Shown: positions 24,425 through 36,800, counted from the stretch's first letter. The stretch is 64,000 nt of DNA from Azolla caroliniana (GCA_043228905.1 JBHGNT010000065.1:1-64000); one strand, 5' to 3'. Numbers and translations are program-made. The notes: generated from the letters alone by a model not told the origin.

Positions 24425-24700
24425 CAATGCAATGCAATGCAATGCAATGAAGGCCTTCGCTTTGTCTCGTCGACCGCAAACAAAGCGGCGATGGGCTGGC
24501 TTTCCGCGTTTCCGTAAAGAAAATCGAAAGAACTCTGATTGATTCTTATTCGTAGTTGGGATGCAGGGATAGATTTATTTCTTCCTCGAAGAACCGTACG
24601 AACGATTAGGCCGCTGCGATTTCCACACGCAGACACGCGGATTCAGCATGAAGGGCGGGCGATTTATTCCCCGATCGAACGAATGAATGAATGAATGAAT
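24425..24700. repeat. Short-unit arrays upstream of nad4
   Basis: (CAATG)n at about 24425-24449 and (GAAT)n at about 24679-24700. Between them is unassigned sequence with a partial domain V-like CGTACGGTTCTTC (minus strand, near 24588-24600). Confidence 0.6.
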
Positions 24701-24741
24701 AGGGTGTCGTTCGCAATGACAAGGAACGTTAGCTGGAAACG

Positions 24742-24932
24742 CGGTCAACTAACGGGCACAAGTGCAATATTTTCATTTTGGTGTGACTCTTGGTTGGAGA
24801 AGGCCACACCACAGTTGGTCTCTTCTCCATAAGCCGGACCGCCAACGTCAAGGCGAGATCACATTGGTCCAGTCCCCGCATAGCCAGTGGAAGGGTGAGG
24901 TGCATCCACTCAGATAGCATGGGGAGGTCGAA
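24742..24932 (-). pseudogene. Duplicated rrnL fragment
   Basis: Reverse-complement copy of 9080-9269 (domain II of LSU rRNA) carried by repeat R2, without the rest of the gene on either side. Confidence 0.85.
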
Positions 24933-25621
24933 TGACTGCGGCCACGTCAATCCGCTTCTTTTCTTTTCTTGTTGGGCCGCGCCGCAATTGTCTAGCTTCT
25001 GCTACCAACTCCCCCATCGGGCCGTCTGACTTTACCGTAGCCGATAAGTAGCGTTAATCGTCTTCATCGCGCTGATGAAGCAGCGGGTTCATCCACCACC
25101 TTGGTTCTTCCCCGCAAGCAACTTCCGCCGTATTATCCATAGCTGTTCATCAAGAAGGCCTAGAGTTAGTTTTCCGATAAGATTCAAGCTACAATTTCAA
25201 ACAGCACCTTTTCTTCATGAAGCGCAAGAAAACTGCACTGCGGAAGAAGAAGAAGCGGTAAAAAGTGTAATATAAATGGCTACCAAAGTTCTTCTTTTGA
25301 ACTTTCAAGAAGGCCTGAATATTCATGGATTATTATACGATAATCTTTAATGCGGCTCAGATTGCGGAAAGAATTGAATGCTGGAATTTCGAAATTCCGT
25401 TGGTAAAATTCAGAAGGATCATGCAAGAAGGCAATATCATCTTCTGGCCATAATCTGCGAATCCAGCAAAGCAAAGCAAAGCAGCACTTTTCTTTTCACT
25501 TTAAACCGAGCCGGCGGCAATCTTGATGAATCACTGGCAAGAAGATGCTTTGCACTTTTCTTTCCACTTTAAAGCAGCAATCTTTTCACTCGGAAATGGC
25601 AAAAGAGCTTGGAAGAAGAAT

Positions 25622-25692
25622 AGGCTAGGGACGGAGTCGAACCGTCATTCCAGGATTTGCAGTCCAATACATTGCCATTATGTTACCCAGCC
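25622..25692 (-). tRNA. trnC-GCA: tRNA-Cys (GCA), copy in R2
   Basis: Minus-strand cloverleaf: acceptor GGCTGGG with CCTAGCC (one G-U pair), anticodon loop CTGCAAA, T arm ACGGTTCGACTCCGT. Identical to the copy at 43131-43201, as both lie in repeat copies. Confidence 0.9.
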
Positions 25693-25700
25693 AGCAGAAC

Positions 25701-25774
25701 GTTTTTCCCGCTTAAATGAAGAGAGGCGGGACTCTCATTTAAGGGGGGTGACCTTAGGCCACCCTTTGAAATAA
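25701..25774 (+). repeat. Double-hairpin element, copy A
   Basis: A 74 bp unit made of two stem-loops: CTTAAATGAAGAG paired with CTCTCATTTAAG, then GGTGACCTTAGGCCACC. Identical copies at 26987-27060 and, inverted, 43049-43122. Resembles double-hairpin elements known from other mitochondrial genomes. Confidence 0.75.
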
Positions 25775-26040
25775 TCTAAAGCCTTACAATCAATTTCTGC
25801 GATGCCATAAAATGTGAACCAACGACAACGATTTTGGGCAAAATAAGAATTAGTGATTGAAAAAGACCCGCAGCTTGCTTGTGAAGCCGACCAGCGTACT
25901 GCCAACACGACTTGTTTATGCCTATTAAAGAACCTTTTAATGCTAATTCACAGAAAACTATACGAAGCATACAAAATAACTAATATACGAAACGGAAGCG
26001 ACCGATGGAAATACGTCAGTTTCTTACTCATGTAAATAAA

Positions 26041-26099
26041 CTATTTCTTAACAACGGCGACGACTTTTCCGGAGTCTTATTTCGGTTTTGGTCGGCCAA
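26041..26099 (-). CDS. rps10: Possible rps10 exon 2
   Basis: Lies directly 3' of a group II intron end (domain V 26135-26168). The minus strand reads about PKPKQDSGKVVAVVK before TAG (one TAA edited). This aligns position by position with the Rps10 C-terminus of the CKTRLDKGKLQRLL type, where a group II intron is known at position 235. Exon 1 was not found. The R2/R3 repeat boundary runs through the stop region. The match is short, so this is tentative. Confidence 0.35.
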
Positions 26100-26430
26100 T
26101 CAGGTTAGGAGTTCCCTGCCTGACCGCCAATTCAGAACCGCTCGTGACAGTTTCCCGTCATACGGCTCCCCGCATCCCATCAGGTGAGGGTTCCGGAATA
26201 CGAGCTCCCCTGCCCTCTTTTGATCGTGACGATGCCCATGCAGCCAGCAACTGCCGCAAATTGGCAGCTCATGCCTCCCGGACGACGACGTAGATGCGAT
26301 CCATCTGTGATGTCCACAGGCGGCCGGCCGGCGGAAAGAACACCTACGCCGTGGTTGGAGTTCTACTTCCTTGTCGTCGCTTTAGCCCTATCGGCTAGCT
26401 AGGGCCATTGCTCAGTTTGTTTCCTCACGC

Positions 26431-26463
<33 letters not shown>

Positions 26464-26480
26464 ATAACTCCTAGACTCAA
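26100..26480 (-). other. Group II intron 3' portion (possibly rps10i235)
   Basis: Domain V at 26135-26168 is canonical. The 5' end is not located. A (TTGC)n array at 26431-26463 lies upstream. Confidence 0.6.
26431..26463. repeat. (TTGC)n array
   Basis: About eight units. Confidence 0.9.
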
Positions 26481-26986
26481 GTGAAAAACCGACCATCAGC
26501 GTATCTGATGAGAGAGGATTGAAACCTCGTATCTTCCCCATTTTCCCGCGTCTCGTGACTAATTCAAAAATTTCCTTGCATCAGCGTCGATTACGTACTC
26601 TGGCTTTCTTGTTGATAGATATGTGGATCACTCTGGTGGCGTCATGGCGGCGAGATCGACCCGAGCGAAAGTAGCTATTGGGTTCGAATCCCGCTTCTTT
26701 TCTTCCGCGGTTCGCCTTTAGGCCATGAGGGCGATCCGATCCCCAGTAGCAGGAGTCCTGAAAGGTCATGGAACTGGCCATACTTCCACTTTCACTCTCA
26801 CTTTCGCTTTTGCTTCTACTTTCAGAGGTATGTATATTCAGCAAATCGGATCAGATTGTCTATCCATGACAGAGCGAGTGCTACTCGTAGTTCAGGGGCA
26901 AGGTATTTTACGTTGCTTACTTTCCTTTTGGCCAATCTGCGCTCTTTATCTTCGAATGTTGAAGCATATTGGCTGCTCCCTTTCCC

Positions 26987-27060
26987 GTTTTTCCCGCTTA
27001 AATGAAGAGAGGCGGGACTCTCATTTAAGGGGGGTGACCTTAGGCCACCCTTTGAAATAA
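26987..27060 (+). repeat. Double-hairpin element, copy B
   Basis: Same 74 bp unit as 25701-25774 in a different context: it abuts the 3' end of sdh4, only 4 nt past the predicted stop, consistent with insertion into the sdh4 3' flank. Confidence 0.75.
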
Positions 27061-27064
27061 CCAA

Positions 27065-27328
27065 TTGATAAAGAACGGAAAACAAGCAAAAGTCTTTGAT
27101 GGCAACTAATAGGAAGATTCTAGGGAGAATCGAGATCCGATTTCATATGACTTCATGGTGAACATGATCTGCCGGAATCTCTTCCATTCCCACGTGAATG
27201 TACCGAAATAACAGGAGATTGAACGAAATCAAAGTGAAAACATTGGTTATGAGAAGAATTAGGACTAAACGGGCTGCAGTACTTCTTTAAGTGAGCCAAT
27301 AATTTAAGGTTTCTCTACGAGCTTCCGT
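27065..27328 (-). CDS. sdh4: sdh4, succinate dehydrogenase membrane-anchor subunit 4
   Basis: Second membrane anchor of complex II. Starts at ACG (to AUG): [20 protein letters not shown], equivalent to the MKANRETLSHWLLQRITAA start of plant Sdh4. It continues [20 protein letters not shown] and [17 protein letters not shown], the diagnostic HVGMEEILADYVHHE block (haem ligand region), then a final hydrophobic helix. Needs TAA and TGA edited. No genomic stop occurs where the family ends; CAA at 27067-27065 edited to UAA gives 87 aa, the usual length. The double-hairpin element begins immediately after. Confidence 0.88.
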
Positions 27329-29523
27329 TGCTTCTGCATTAGAAATATTATTTGTTCATTCATTTTCGCTCGTTTTCACGCATGAGAAAGGGAAAAGAAT
27401 TGAGAAATTTAGGACATAAAGTGAAAATTGGAGCGGAGCCCGGAAATGATAGATTATTTCCCAGCAGAACAGAAGTGCTGGATTTATGACGAAAGTGCCA
27501 GTGAAGAGACGATACCACCTTTAGAGGAGATTCCATTGCACCCCTGAACTATGAGTAATCAATACATGACCCATTAGAATAATCAGATTCATGATACTCC
27601 TAATACTCTGCTGATGAGTAGTGCTTTTATTGATATACCTGGTGAACAGCAAGCAGCAGAATCCAGGCACTGATATGAAATGATGCAAGAAGAAGCCCAT
27701 GATTAATCGTAAAGAATTTTATACGGGTACGGGCACCCTTCTCACTCCGCTCTCCATCAATCTATCCTATCAGCATCAGCCTAAACCCCATCTGAACCTG
27801 GTCGCCCACACTTTTAACAAGTATAGGAAACCGGTAAGGCTGAAGACGGCAGTCCAAGCCAGGATACACCGACACGTGTGACATAAGTTCGTAACGGAAC
27901 ATTCTCCCGCACGTACCAGACGAGCGAAGGAGCGGAAGCTGAGAAAGAGCTTTGCGCTTTATCCCAGCATCTTCCTTGGGCCCCGCAGCAAGCAGTTACA
28001 AATTGAAAGGATATGGGTGAAACATCTACACCCAAGACGTCGTTAAGACTAGCGTTAAGACAGAACAAAAGAGAACTTATAACTAGCTATCTATAGATAG
28101 ATCGAACCGTAACCGACATCCCGAAAAAAACAGACCGTAACTACGTTACCGCGCGCGTCGGGGCGGGCTTTAAGCATCTGTCTGCGACGTCTCGGTTAAT
28201 CGTTTTGGTTCTATCCACCTATCTTCGGTTACCACTAGCTAGTTATAAGCTCTCTTTTGTTTTGTGAGATGTAGCCTCTCAAGCCAAGCAAGGTATCCCT
28301 TCTCAGAATTACAAGGCCTGAGAGGTACGTATCCCTCAAAGATACGTGCCCAGCCAGCGCAAAACTGCACTTCTTGCGCTAATTTGCTGCTTTTTTTAAG
28401 CATCAATTCTTTCCCCGCTGTAAACATTTATAGCTCAGAAGGCGGATTTTTAGCTTAGCTCGGATTAAAACCATACCGCCGCTGTTAACACACGGTTGGG
28501 CTTCATCTTCCCGCTAACGCACGGTTGGTGGGGGTTTAGCCCTCCGCATAAAAAAGATGCGTTGCCGTACGCTGTTTCTCTGCTTGCTTTGCTCAGCTCT
28601 CATTGTTTAGCTCTTTCTTCGTTTGCCACCTTAAAGCAGTGGACGGGTTGTTTTTCAACCTTACGCAAATCTTTGTTTTTTTTTTGGCGGCCTGCTTCGA
28701 CTTTTAAGGTCTCTTCATTATGCCCTTCTTTCGTAGCGGCCTGTGCTACGCGTTCTTGTACCCAAAAAGAAAAGAGCGATCGCCCGCCGCTTCGGAAAAA
28801 TACAGATAAAGAGCGGTAGCAATGAACTGGAATTTGCAGAGAGGTTTGAGAAACAGCGTACGGATGCATCAACTTTAAACGGGCAAGGTTGAAACAACCT
28901 TAAAGCAGCTTGCTTGCCTGCTTGCTGTACCACAGCAGAGTCGCAGTTGCTTGCTTGCTTGCTTGCTTGCGGGTAATATAGATTTATTTTGCCCGTAATG
29001 TTTAAATTAACCTAATAATCTGCCGTTTGACACGGCCGGCGCGGCGGGTCAACTATCGTTTTTGGTCTGATCGTTGATTTAGCGGAAATGAAACGATTCT
29101 TTTTTTCGCCCTTCATGCTGAATCCGCGTGTTTACTACGAATGCAGATGCTTGTTAAAAGCAGCAGCTGCTTTCTGTGGGTTTGAACCTCTTGCTTGCTT
29201 GCTTACTTGTAAAAGGTCTGATGGTTGAAAACAGCAGCTGCAAAGCTAAGGTTTTAATTTAAAGCAGCCTACGCCACCTCTTTTTTCATGTCACCTTGTT
29301 GTTGAGTATAGAAAAAGAAATAAAATGGGCGACACACTATGAACATTCGGGTATTGGCCCCCGATATCTATGAAAGTTAGTGCGGAGACTGAACCAGTAC
29401 CCTTGGAAGAAGTTATGGTGGAGACCGGAAAGAATGAGGCTTTGGCAGCAGCCTTTCCTTTCCTTTCCTTTCCTTTCCTTTCCTTTCCTTTCCTTTCCTT
29501 TGGCAGCAAGACTTTGTATTTGT
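27329..29523. other. sdh4-nad6 spacer
   Basis: No gene recognised. Hydrophobic minus-strand frames at 27480-27700 are not assignable. Contains a (TTGC)n array (28947-28970) and a (CCTTT)n array (29452-29501) close to the nad6 stop. Confidence 0.5.
29452..29501. repeat. (CCTTT)n pentanucleotide array
   Basis: About ten units, just downstream of the nad6 stop. Confidence 0.95.
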
Positions 29524-30132
29524 TTATTCTCGCGCGCGTATCTTTCCGATGGTCTTCCGAAAATCTATAGCATTCTGCTGGAACACATCCTGTCTCTTGA
29601 CCTTAGCAGTTTTATGCATAGTTGGTACTATAGCCCCGATCATGGCTACTAATAAAATCAGACTAGACACCGGGAACAAAACCAGATAGTTGGTATAAAG
29701 TAAATTGCCTGATGTTTCCAAATTAGTCCAACTTTATATTCTTTCAGCATAAACCGTATATCTCAGATAGGTTGTATTCAAATTGGTTGGTAGTATTGGA
29801 ATGTAATCATTGTCTAGAATGACAAAGATTTCCAACCAGGAAATCAGTCCAATAGTACCACCTACTGATAAATAGCGCAATATATTCTCGTGGATTTCCG
29901 CTATTTTGATATCTGGCATCATCACTACAAATGGAAGTGACACAGCAATCGCGCCTGTATAAACCACTAAGAGGATCATAGCAGAGAAGTCGGGACCTGA
30001 CAAGAGAGGTAAACCTAAAGTGTTGCAGAAAACGAGGATGAAAAAGAGAACGGAATGGACGGAGTTTTTAGCACGTATGACCGTAACAGCAGAGACTAAA
30101 GCCATGCCCGGAAAAACATCAAGGAGTAGCAT
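29524..30132 (-). CDS. nad6: nad6, NADH dehydrogenase subunit 6
   Basis: Membrane-arm subunit of complex I. Minus-strand frame MLLLDVFPGMALVSAV, then RAKNSVHSVLFFILVFCNT, SLPFVVMMPDIKIAEIHENI and LEIFVILDNDYIPILPTNLN. After one TAA to CAA conversion near 29749 it continues SWTNLETSGNLLYTNYLVLF and HKTAKVKRQDVFQQNAIDF, all typical of Nad6. 202 aa. ATG at 30132 preferred over an upstream in-frame ATG at 30156 because the family starts close to here. A leader element ends about 20 nt upstream. Follows nad5 by about 475 nt on the same strand. Confidence 0.95.
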
Positions 30133-30154
30133 GGTTTTATTGTTCCTTTCTCTC

Positions 30155-30174
30155 ATTCTGTATTAGTGGCAGTT
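30155..30174 (-). promoter_or_regulatory. Leader-like element upstream of nad6
   Basis: The minus strand reads AAACTGCCACTAATACAGAA, matching the leader core with two differences, 23-42 nt ahead of the nad6 ATG. Confidence 0.5.
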
Positions 30175-30607
30175 TGTCCCGACCCCATCTTGGCAATGAC
30201 GAGATGTGGAAGCTCCTAGTGCACCTGGTATTCTTCACTACAAAATACAAGAGGGAACCCACCCGTGCACCCACAAAAAATAGAATTGTGGAAAGCAGAA
30301 GATGACGATGAAGATAATTACATTCTGGAAACAAACGAGAAGCCGACGTCTAATATGGAAACTTCTAGTGCTACAGAAAAAGAACAGGCTAAAAGTCTTA
30401 TTTTTAATGTCCTCTCGATTCTCTCTACGGGACGAATATGGCATTATTGGACAGTTCATGAGGACTGAAGGATAGTTCATGGGGACTGACATGACGGGAA
30501 GTATAGCAAGCTACATCCTCATTTATATGGAAGAGAAATCGAAACACTTTGTGTTATTTTCAAAGAAGATATAGAGGGGAGGGATCGGACCTTCCCCCAG
30601 TGTTGGT

Positions 30608-30819
30608 TCGTATTGAAGAGTTCTATAGGAAGAAACTACGAACTATGAAAATGAGATACAATCAACTGTCCACCCAGAAAAGTAGAAAATCCCACGTACC
30701 GAAAGAGGTCACGAATATGGTTAATCCAAGTAACATAACGAAAGCATAATGATAGTAGGGTCAAGGTCACCCTGCCCTCCGAACCGGACGTGAAGGTCTC
30801 CCCTCATCCGGCTCTCTGC

Positions 30820-30855
<36 letters not shown>

Positions 30856-33800
30856 CTTTCGAGGTAGTCCCCATCACTGCTTCCCCTAATATCCGCCACA
30901 TACCGTATAGGGGTTTACAGGAGATCCCAGAGCCGGCACTAGTAGTCGTTATGTATGGCTCTTGCCGAGATCGTTATTTTCCCGTGCTCTAGCTATTTTG
31001 CTCCCTAGACTGTTAACCGTACATGTAGTTATGGCGGCGTAGCTATTCTCGAGGAAGGGCGGCAGAGGGCTGTGATTTTCCCTGCTTTAGCGAAACCTGG
31101 CATACCGCGACCTTCGTTAGATACGCCCACCATGCCTTTATTCATTTCGACATGCCGCCTTGTGGACAAAAGGCCCGGGACTCATTAACTCACGTTCTTG
31201 CTAGCACTACACCAACTCCGGTCTTTACGCCGCCCTTACTGTCCTTCTTGGGCTCGTAGAGTCGAGTTTACCGTTTACCCACCACGGAGCTTAGGGCCAA
31301 CGGGTCGTGACGTACTCTTCGCACAACAAATCCACTTTAAAGTTAACTTATTTGCTTGGCCAATTTCCGGAATGTGTACGAAATCCCGTAAGGACCTGAG
31401 ATCTCAATAGCACCCTTGTCTAAGGCTTTAAATGAGACTTCGTATCCGAAATGCAAAAACGATCTCACTAGAAAGTCATTGAAAACTTTGTCAAAGAACC
31501 GGCGCTTATTCAGAAAGCAATAAAGTCCATTACCGAAAGTACTGGTTCCGAAAGCGAAAAGGAATTCGTTCGCGAAAAGATTTACATTATACGCCGTAAA
31601 AGCCCCTAAGATGCTAAACGTAATAGGTACTGGTTTGATTGTGATTGGAGTAGCAAACTCAGATTCGGCAAGAATCTCATTTTTGGGTAGCATTGAAAGG
31701 GAATTGGCCCGAAAATTGGTGCCTAAACCAATCATCATATCGGTACCTAAGCCGCTCCATTGCTGCTGGAAAGGCTCGGCTTCAAAACCGTACGTGAAGC
31801 TTCCGCCTCATACGGCTTCTCCCAGGATCGAAGATTTTTGTTGGCTTTACAGGTTCGAAGAATTCTTTTCGGTATGGCAGTGCCTGTGTAGGAGTTAAGG
31901 TTGCTGCACATGAACACCCCTCGTCAAGTCTTTGTTTCTTCAAACGATTCTATATGGATATGTAAGGCAATCTCTAGATATATGTATACTTAGATATAGA
32001 TTACCTAAACAATGGCACGTTTGGGCTGGGGCCACTTTGGCCTCTGGCCTTTGTTTGTAAAGCTTTTTCTTTGTTGTTTGTAGTTTTGTTGATTCCGGAG
32101 AAGAAAAAAACGCTTTACGTTTTATTGGGCTTCTGTCCCACCTCTATGTACTCTTAGCCAGCCATTCAACTATTCGGTCTGGCTAGGTTAGATTCCTTTT
32201 CAACTAGAAAAAGAAAGTAAAAAGAAAGAAGGGTTATATAGCTTTTCCCAGCTTTTATAGCCCCAACAGAGGGCGGGCCAAAGGCCCTACGAGTCTCCCC
32301 GTTGTCGAGTATTCTTTATTGGAAGTCACTTTTTTGTTTGTTGGCTTTACGAGCAAGCAAGCAAGCAAGCAAGCAAGCAAAGGAACCTTCAGGGCCCTCT
32401 CCGGTTCCCCTGGGGTGGGGAACCTTTCCTTATGTGATGTGTTCTCAGGGACGGGACGGGACGGGACGGGACGGGACGGGACGGGACGGGACTCGCGTTC
32501 CCATTGAATCTTCATTCGTGTGGTCAACTTCGCTAAAGGGTTCACCTCACCCCCACTTGTTAGTTTAGTGGTTGGCTTTACGAATGAAGGCTGAAGGCGG
32601 TTCATCATGAAGGCGCGCGCGCGCGCCGGTTCATCATGAAGGCGCTCAGCGGTCGCTTTCCTCTTTCTCGGCTGCTTTGGTATCCATATTTAACAAATGA
32701 GTGCTGTAGCCCTTCCACCCAACAGAAGACCTCCTCCTGCCCGCCGTCTCTATCCCGGCCCTAAGGTCACCACTCACCCTATTGTCGAGGTCTTCCCTTC
32801 CCTTCCCTTCCCTTCCCTTCCCTTCCCTTCCCTTCCCTTCCCCGGGGTGTTTGTTTTTCCCTCGGTTACCCTGTGTGACTTGTCTTACTAGAGTCTTGCG
32901 TGTATATCTTGTATGAGTCGCCTAGATTGGAGAGCACGCATCTTGCCCATATCGTTCATTGGGGCAATAAGCTTGTTGGTAAATTCCGGTCTACAACTGC
33001 CTTAGTCTTAGGCTACCACCGGGGCGGGGATTTGTTCCCACCAAGGTATTGTTTAGGTATTATCTATGTAGAACTTACTTACAATCCATTTCCCTTTCCA
33101 TTGACCATCGAGATCCTAAGTCTCCAAGTGGGCATATCCCTAGCCTTTATTCGTCAGGGCCTTCGCTTTTCGGAGAATCCTGCTCCCGTAGAGCTTGTAG
33201 CTCGGCGGCCCACCACAAGGGAACCCTATCGGGATACTCCAGTTTCGAGTGTATTGGATAGTTATAGCGGCCCGTAGGCGCAAGATGTACCTCGTGGGGC
33301 GGTCTCCCGGACATAGTCTTTTCATGCAGTGGCCGTTTCTTAGTCCATAGTCCATTGGATGTTCGGTGCAAGGCCAGAAACTGACACTGCTTGTACCCTT
33401 CGTTCTTGCCCTTTGCTCACTGGGCCTGTCCCTCAGTGTGGTCAGTACTGGATACTGTCGGGCGGCAAAGCTTACACTTGTTCACTCATGAAGGTTCGCC
33501 GGGGCCTCTTTCCTCCCTTCTTTTTTGCTTACTCGTGATTCAGAGGCTGCCAGACCTCCTACAAAGAGAAGAGAGTCGACTGAACATCTCAGCCATTGGC
33601 GGGAGTTTCGCTCGCATCCAATCCTCAATTATTGTTCACCTTGCTTAGATCGTGCTGGGTGAGCAACAGCCGCTTCGTCACGGGACTGACTTATGGGCTA
33701 ACAGGTCACACTTTGGCCAAGTATCCTACGAAAATGCTTCCGAAAGCCAGGAGGATTAAAGGGATGGCCATAAGAATGGGCGCATCATGGCATCGTAAGA

Positions 33801-36800
33801 TGTCTCGCTTGAATGAATTAGTTGATGCTGAAAATGTTAGGAAAGGTAAACGAGAAGAGTGATAGGGAGTGAAGAAGACAGAGACGCTTCCCGACCGGAA
33901 AACAAAGTTACCACTAATGGTATAATCGGGATGGATAGGCTCTTTCAAGCAAGCTTTTCCCCCTCAAAGAACCGCACGTGCAAGTTTCCTCGCATACGGC
34001 TCAAGCGGCGAAGAAGAGTGACGGCTGGGCCGGCCTCAGCAGGTCACCGATGGGCCCACGTAGTGTTCTGCTATCACTCCGCCGCAAGTTGCGTATTTGC
34101 TCGTTTCCAATTTGCTCTCCCCAGTTGGTTTGTAATATTCTTCTCTCCTTTTCTTTTGGGGCACGCACGAAAGTCAAATTTTTTCCCTTCCCTCGTCGCA
34201 ACTTCGTCGTGATTGACTCATATTCACTTAGTACCGCTCGCGGTCCCGGCCGCTTCTACTCCCATGTGGTCAATAGAAGTGGCCCGGTAACAGCGTTTCG
34301 TCATCCAGGATTCGAGTCAGCACACTGGGTCGGCAAATTGTCGCCTATCTTACCTTTGTTTGAGGGTGAGCCAAAGCTTTTCGGATCGTCTTCTGTCCAC
34401 TGGACGGTATCTGATCCTACGACCAGACCTCCCGAGGGGAGCCCATTGGGTTTACCTTGTCGACATGTTGACTTTATTACAAGAAAAAGCGATCCTGTGC
34501 TATACTCCGGTGATCATTTGCCGATCGGGGCACGCAACCAAACGTCGTGTCCTAAATCACATCCCTACAGGGGCCTACTCAATTACAGCTCATAGGTGCT
34601 AGGTCGCTTTTACGAAGCGTCGTCGCACAGTTCACTGCTGCCTGCTGTGGTTGATCAAAAAGAATAGTCTCGCTTCTCTTAGCGGGTTCTATGTTGTATT
34701 GTATATTCTCCGCTTCCATGCTTCACACCCTCCCCAAAAGAACGCATGGTGGGGTAAGAGCCTCCCGCCAGGCTGGGATGGCGATATAGCCCCTTTCTCT
34801 TACTCTTATAGGAGGGCTATACACATTGTCTCATGTCCTTCAAGTCGCACTTTGGTATAAGCAGGCTCCGAAATCGCATCTTTAGAATAAAATCCGGTCA
34901 AGAAAGGGAATCCAATTAAGAATAAGCTGCCTATAAGCATCATGGCATAAGTGGAGGGTAACAGAGAAGCGAGCCCTCCCATTCTACGCATATCTTGCTC
35001 ATCCGACATGGCATGAATTACTAAACCTGCGCTCGAAGGGGGTAATACTTTAAAAAAAGCGTAATTCGTTAAATAAAATACGCTAACTGAATAATCAAGA
35101 ATGCCGCGAGCAAAGATCGTATAGCCTGATTGACTACGAATTAGATAAGCTACGACCCTCTTTAAATCATTTTACAACATTCCAGTAGTTACCGCGAAGA
35201 ATAACGTCATAGCTCCCACAAAAGTAATAACAATCAAAGCATTGAGTAAATACTCGAATAAGGGGGAGCACCTCGCTATCATAAATACGCCTGCTATTAC
35301 CGTAATAGCTGCGTAAATCAAAGCGGATACTGGAGTGAGACCCTCCGTTACGTCAGGTAACCGAGTATGCAATCCCATTTATGCAAATTTTCCAATAGCG
35401 CCGACAAGGGGTGAGATACGAATAACAATTGTGGCATAAAATCCCGTATTACGAGAAAGAAAATAGTGATTGGGTTCAGAGAAAACACTAGCACAAGCGA
35501 AAGTAGTAGGAGAGTCTACTACTTAAGAGGGAGTGGAACGACCAATAATCCCGAGGGCTGATCCGGAATCACCTACTCAATTGACAAGCATAGCTTTGAT
35601 AGCTGCTTTATTAGCTTAAAGTCATGCGAACCGAAAATTAATCGACAAATATAAAACGGGACCTGCTCCCTCCCGTCCTGGAAGTAATTAAATGAAGTTA
35701 TCTCCAATAACCAACATTAGCGTAAAAGAGGTAGAGATGGGTGAATAACACATGAATCAGGGGCTATGCGGATCCTCGGACATATATGAAATGAGATAGA
35801 GATAAACCAAGCTACTGACGAATGTCACCACAATTGACATAACTACAGTCGGACTATCGAACACCGGGTCGGAAGTTACTTCACCGGGCCTTTCCCTCTG
35901 CAAATCAAGCGAGCTTGTTTTTTATCCGTACCACAACGCGTTCGCCCGAGTGGCATAATCAAGTGCTCTCCGAACCGTGTAAGATGGTCGCCCATCACAC
36001 GGCTCACCAACTTGGGATTACGGTTAGTAGAGGGATAACTTCTTCTTCTTCCGTGTGTCCAGGAAGAACAGGAAGGTCCCACCCGCGTCTCATTCGAGTG
36101 TACGGCATCTGCCAACTTAGGCCCCTTCCCTTCTGTTGATTCAAGCGGCGCTTCCCGGTTGGTTGTTTTTGCCGATCGAAGAGGCGGGTACTGTGGGCCC
36201 TCTGCCCCACGCATTTAACCAGCAGCTGGCGAATGTATGGTTCACCGGTTCCACCGAATACTCTCACTTGTTGAAGCACAGTGCGCTTGCCAATGGTGTG
36301 TGTGCTGTCCTTATCGGACTCAGGCCTTTCCTTGTCCAGGCATCTGCGCCCTCTTGCTGCGCATGTGCGAGGGATGCGCCTTATCCATAGCCTGTATTGC
36401 GGCCGGCGTGGAGGTGTACATATACTTTGTATATGGGACCTCGCCTGACGCTAGCCGGGATCCCTTCTCCACCGATCTGTAGTTCGTGATCCGTAAGCCT
36501 CACCTGTGTCTTGGAGACACGGTCGGGAGCCGCCAAGGGAGGGCGGGCAGTTTTCGGCGGGCGGAGTCCAGTAGGCCCCTTTCTCGACATGCTATGAGGC
36601 TCTAGGGGAGGAAATTATCCCATAGAGTGAGTCGAGCCCGTCTCGCCACGGAGCAACAGCAGCGTCCGGATAATCTATCTATCCGGCAATTCATCCGGTG
36701 GCTTCGCGGTCGCCAAGGAAGCCCCGGGAAGCATCGAACATCTCCAAGGAAATCCATGGAGCAATCTTTATATAGCAAGCACTGGCTCCCAGTGCGACTT

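Larger units (their letters stand above)
24742..26049 (-). repeat. Large dispersed repeat, copy R2
   Basis: Inverted relative to R1 (8412-9269, shared over about 24742-25601) and R3 (42774-43880, shared over about 24950-26049). Contains trnC(GCA), double-hairpin element copy A and, at its left end, a duplicated piece of rrnL. Confidence 0.9.
31742..33711 (-). other. Group II intron nad5i1455
   Basis: Starts GTGTGACCTG, domain V at 31785-31818. Interior (about 32350-32840) is filled with short-unit arrays: (AAGC)n, (ACGGG)n and (CCCTT)n, and a (GC)n-cored TTCATCATGAAGG palindrome at 32586-32645. No maturase seen. Confidence 0.88.

Noticed and set aside
24160-24636. 158-codon minus-strand frame covering the nad4 start
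   Set aside because: Different frame from Nad4, whose conserved N-terminus is read by editing in the overlapping frame. Its N-terminal half (NRSGLIVRTVLRGRNK...) is unexplained but has no family.
26620-26700. GGGTTCGAATCCC T-arm-like sequence
   Set aside because: No acceptor or anticodon stem of proper spacing could be built around it on either strand.
30820-30855. AAGC arrays considered as CRISPR-like or satellite repeats
   Set aside because: Pure 4-bp tandem units without spacers; simple microsatellites.
31870-31890. Another leader-like ACTGCCATACC on the minus strand
   Set aside because: Lies inside intron nad5i1455, matches only the short core, and precedes no gene.
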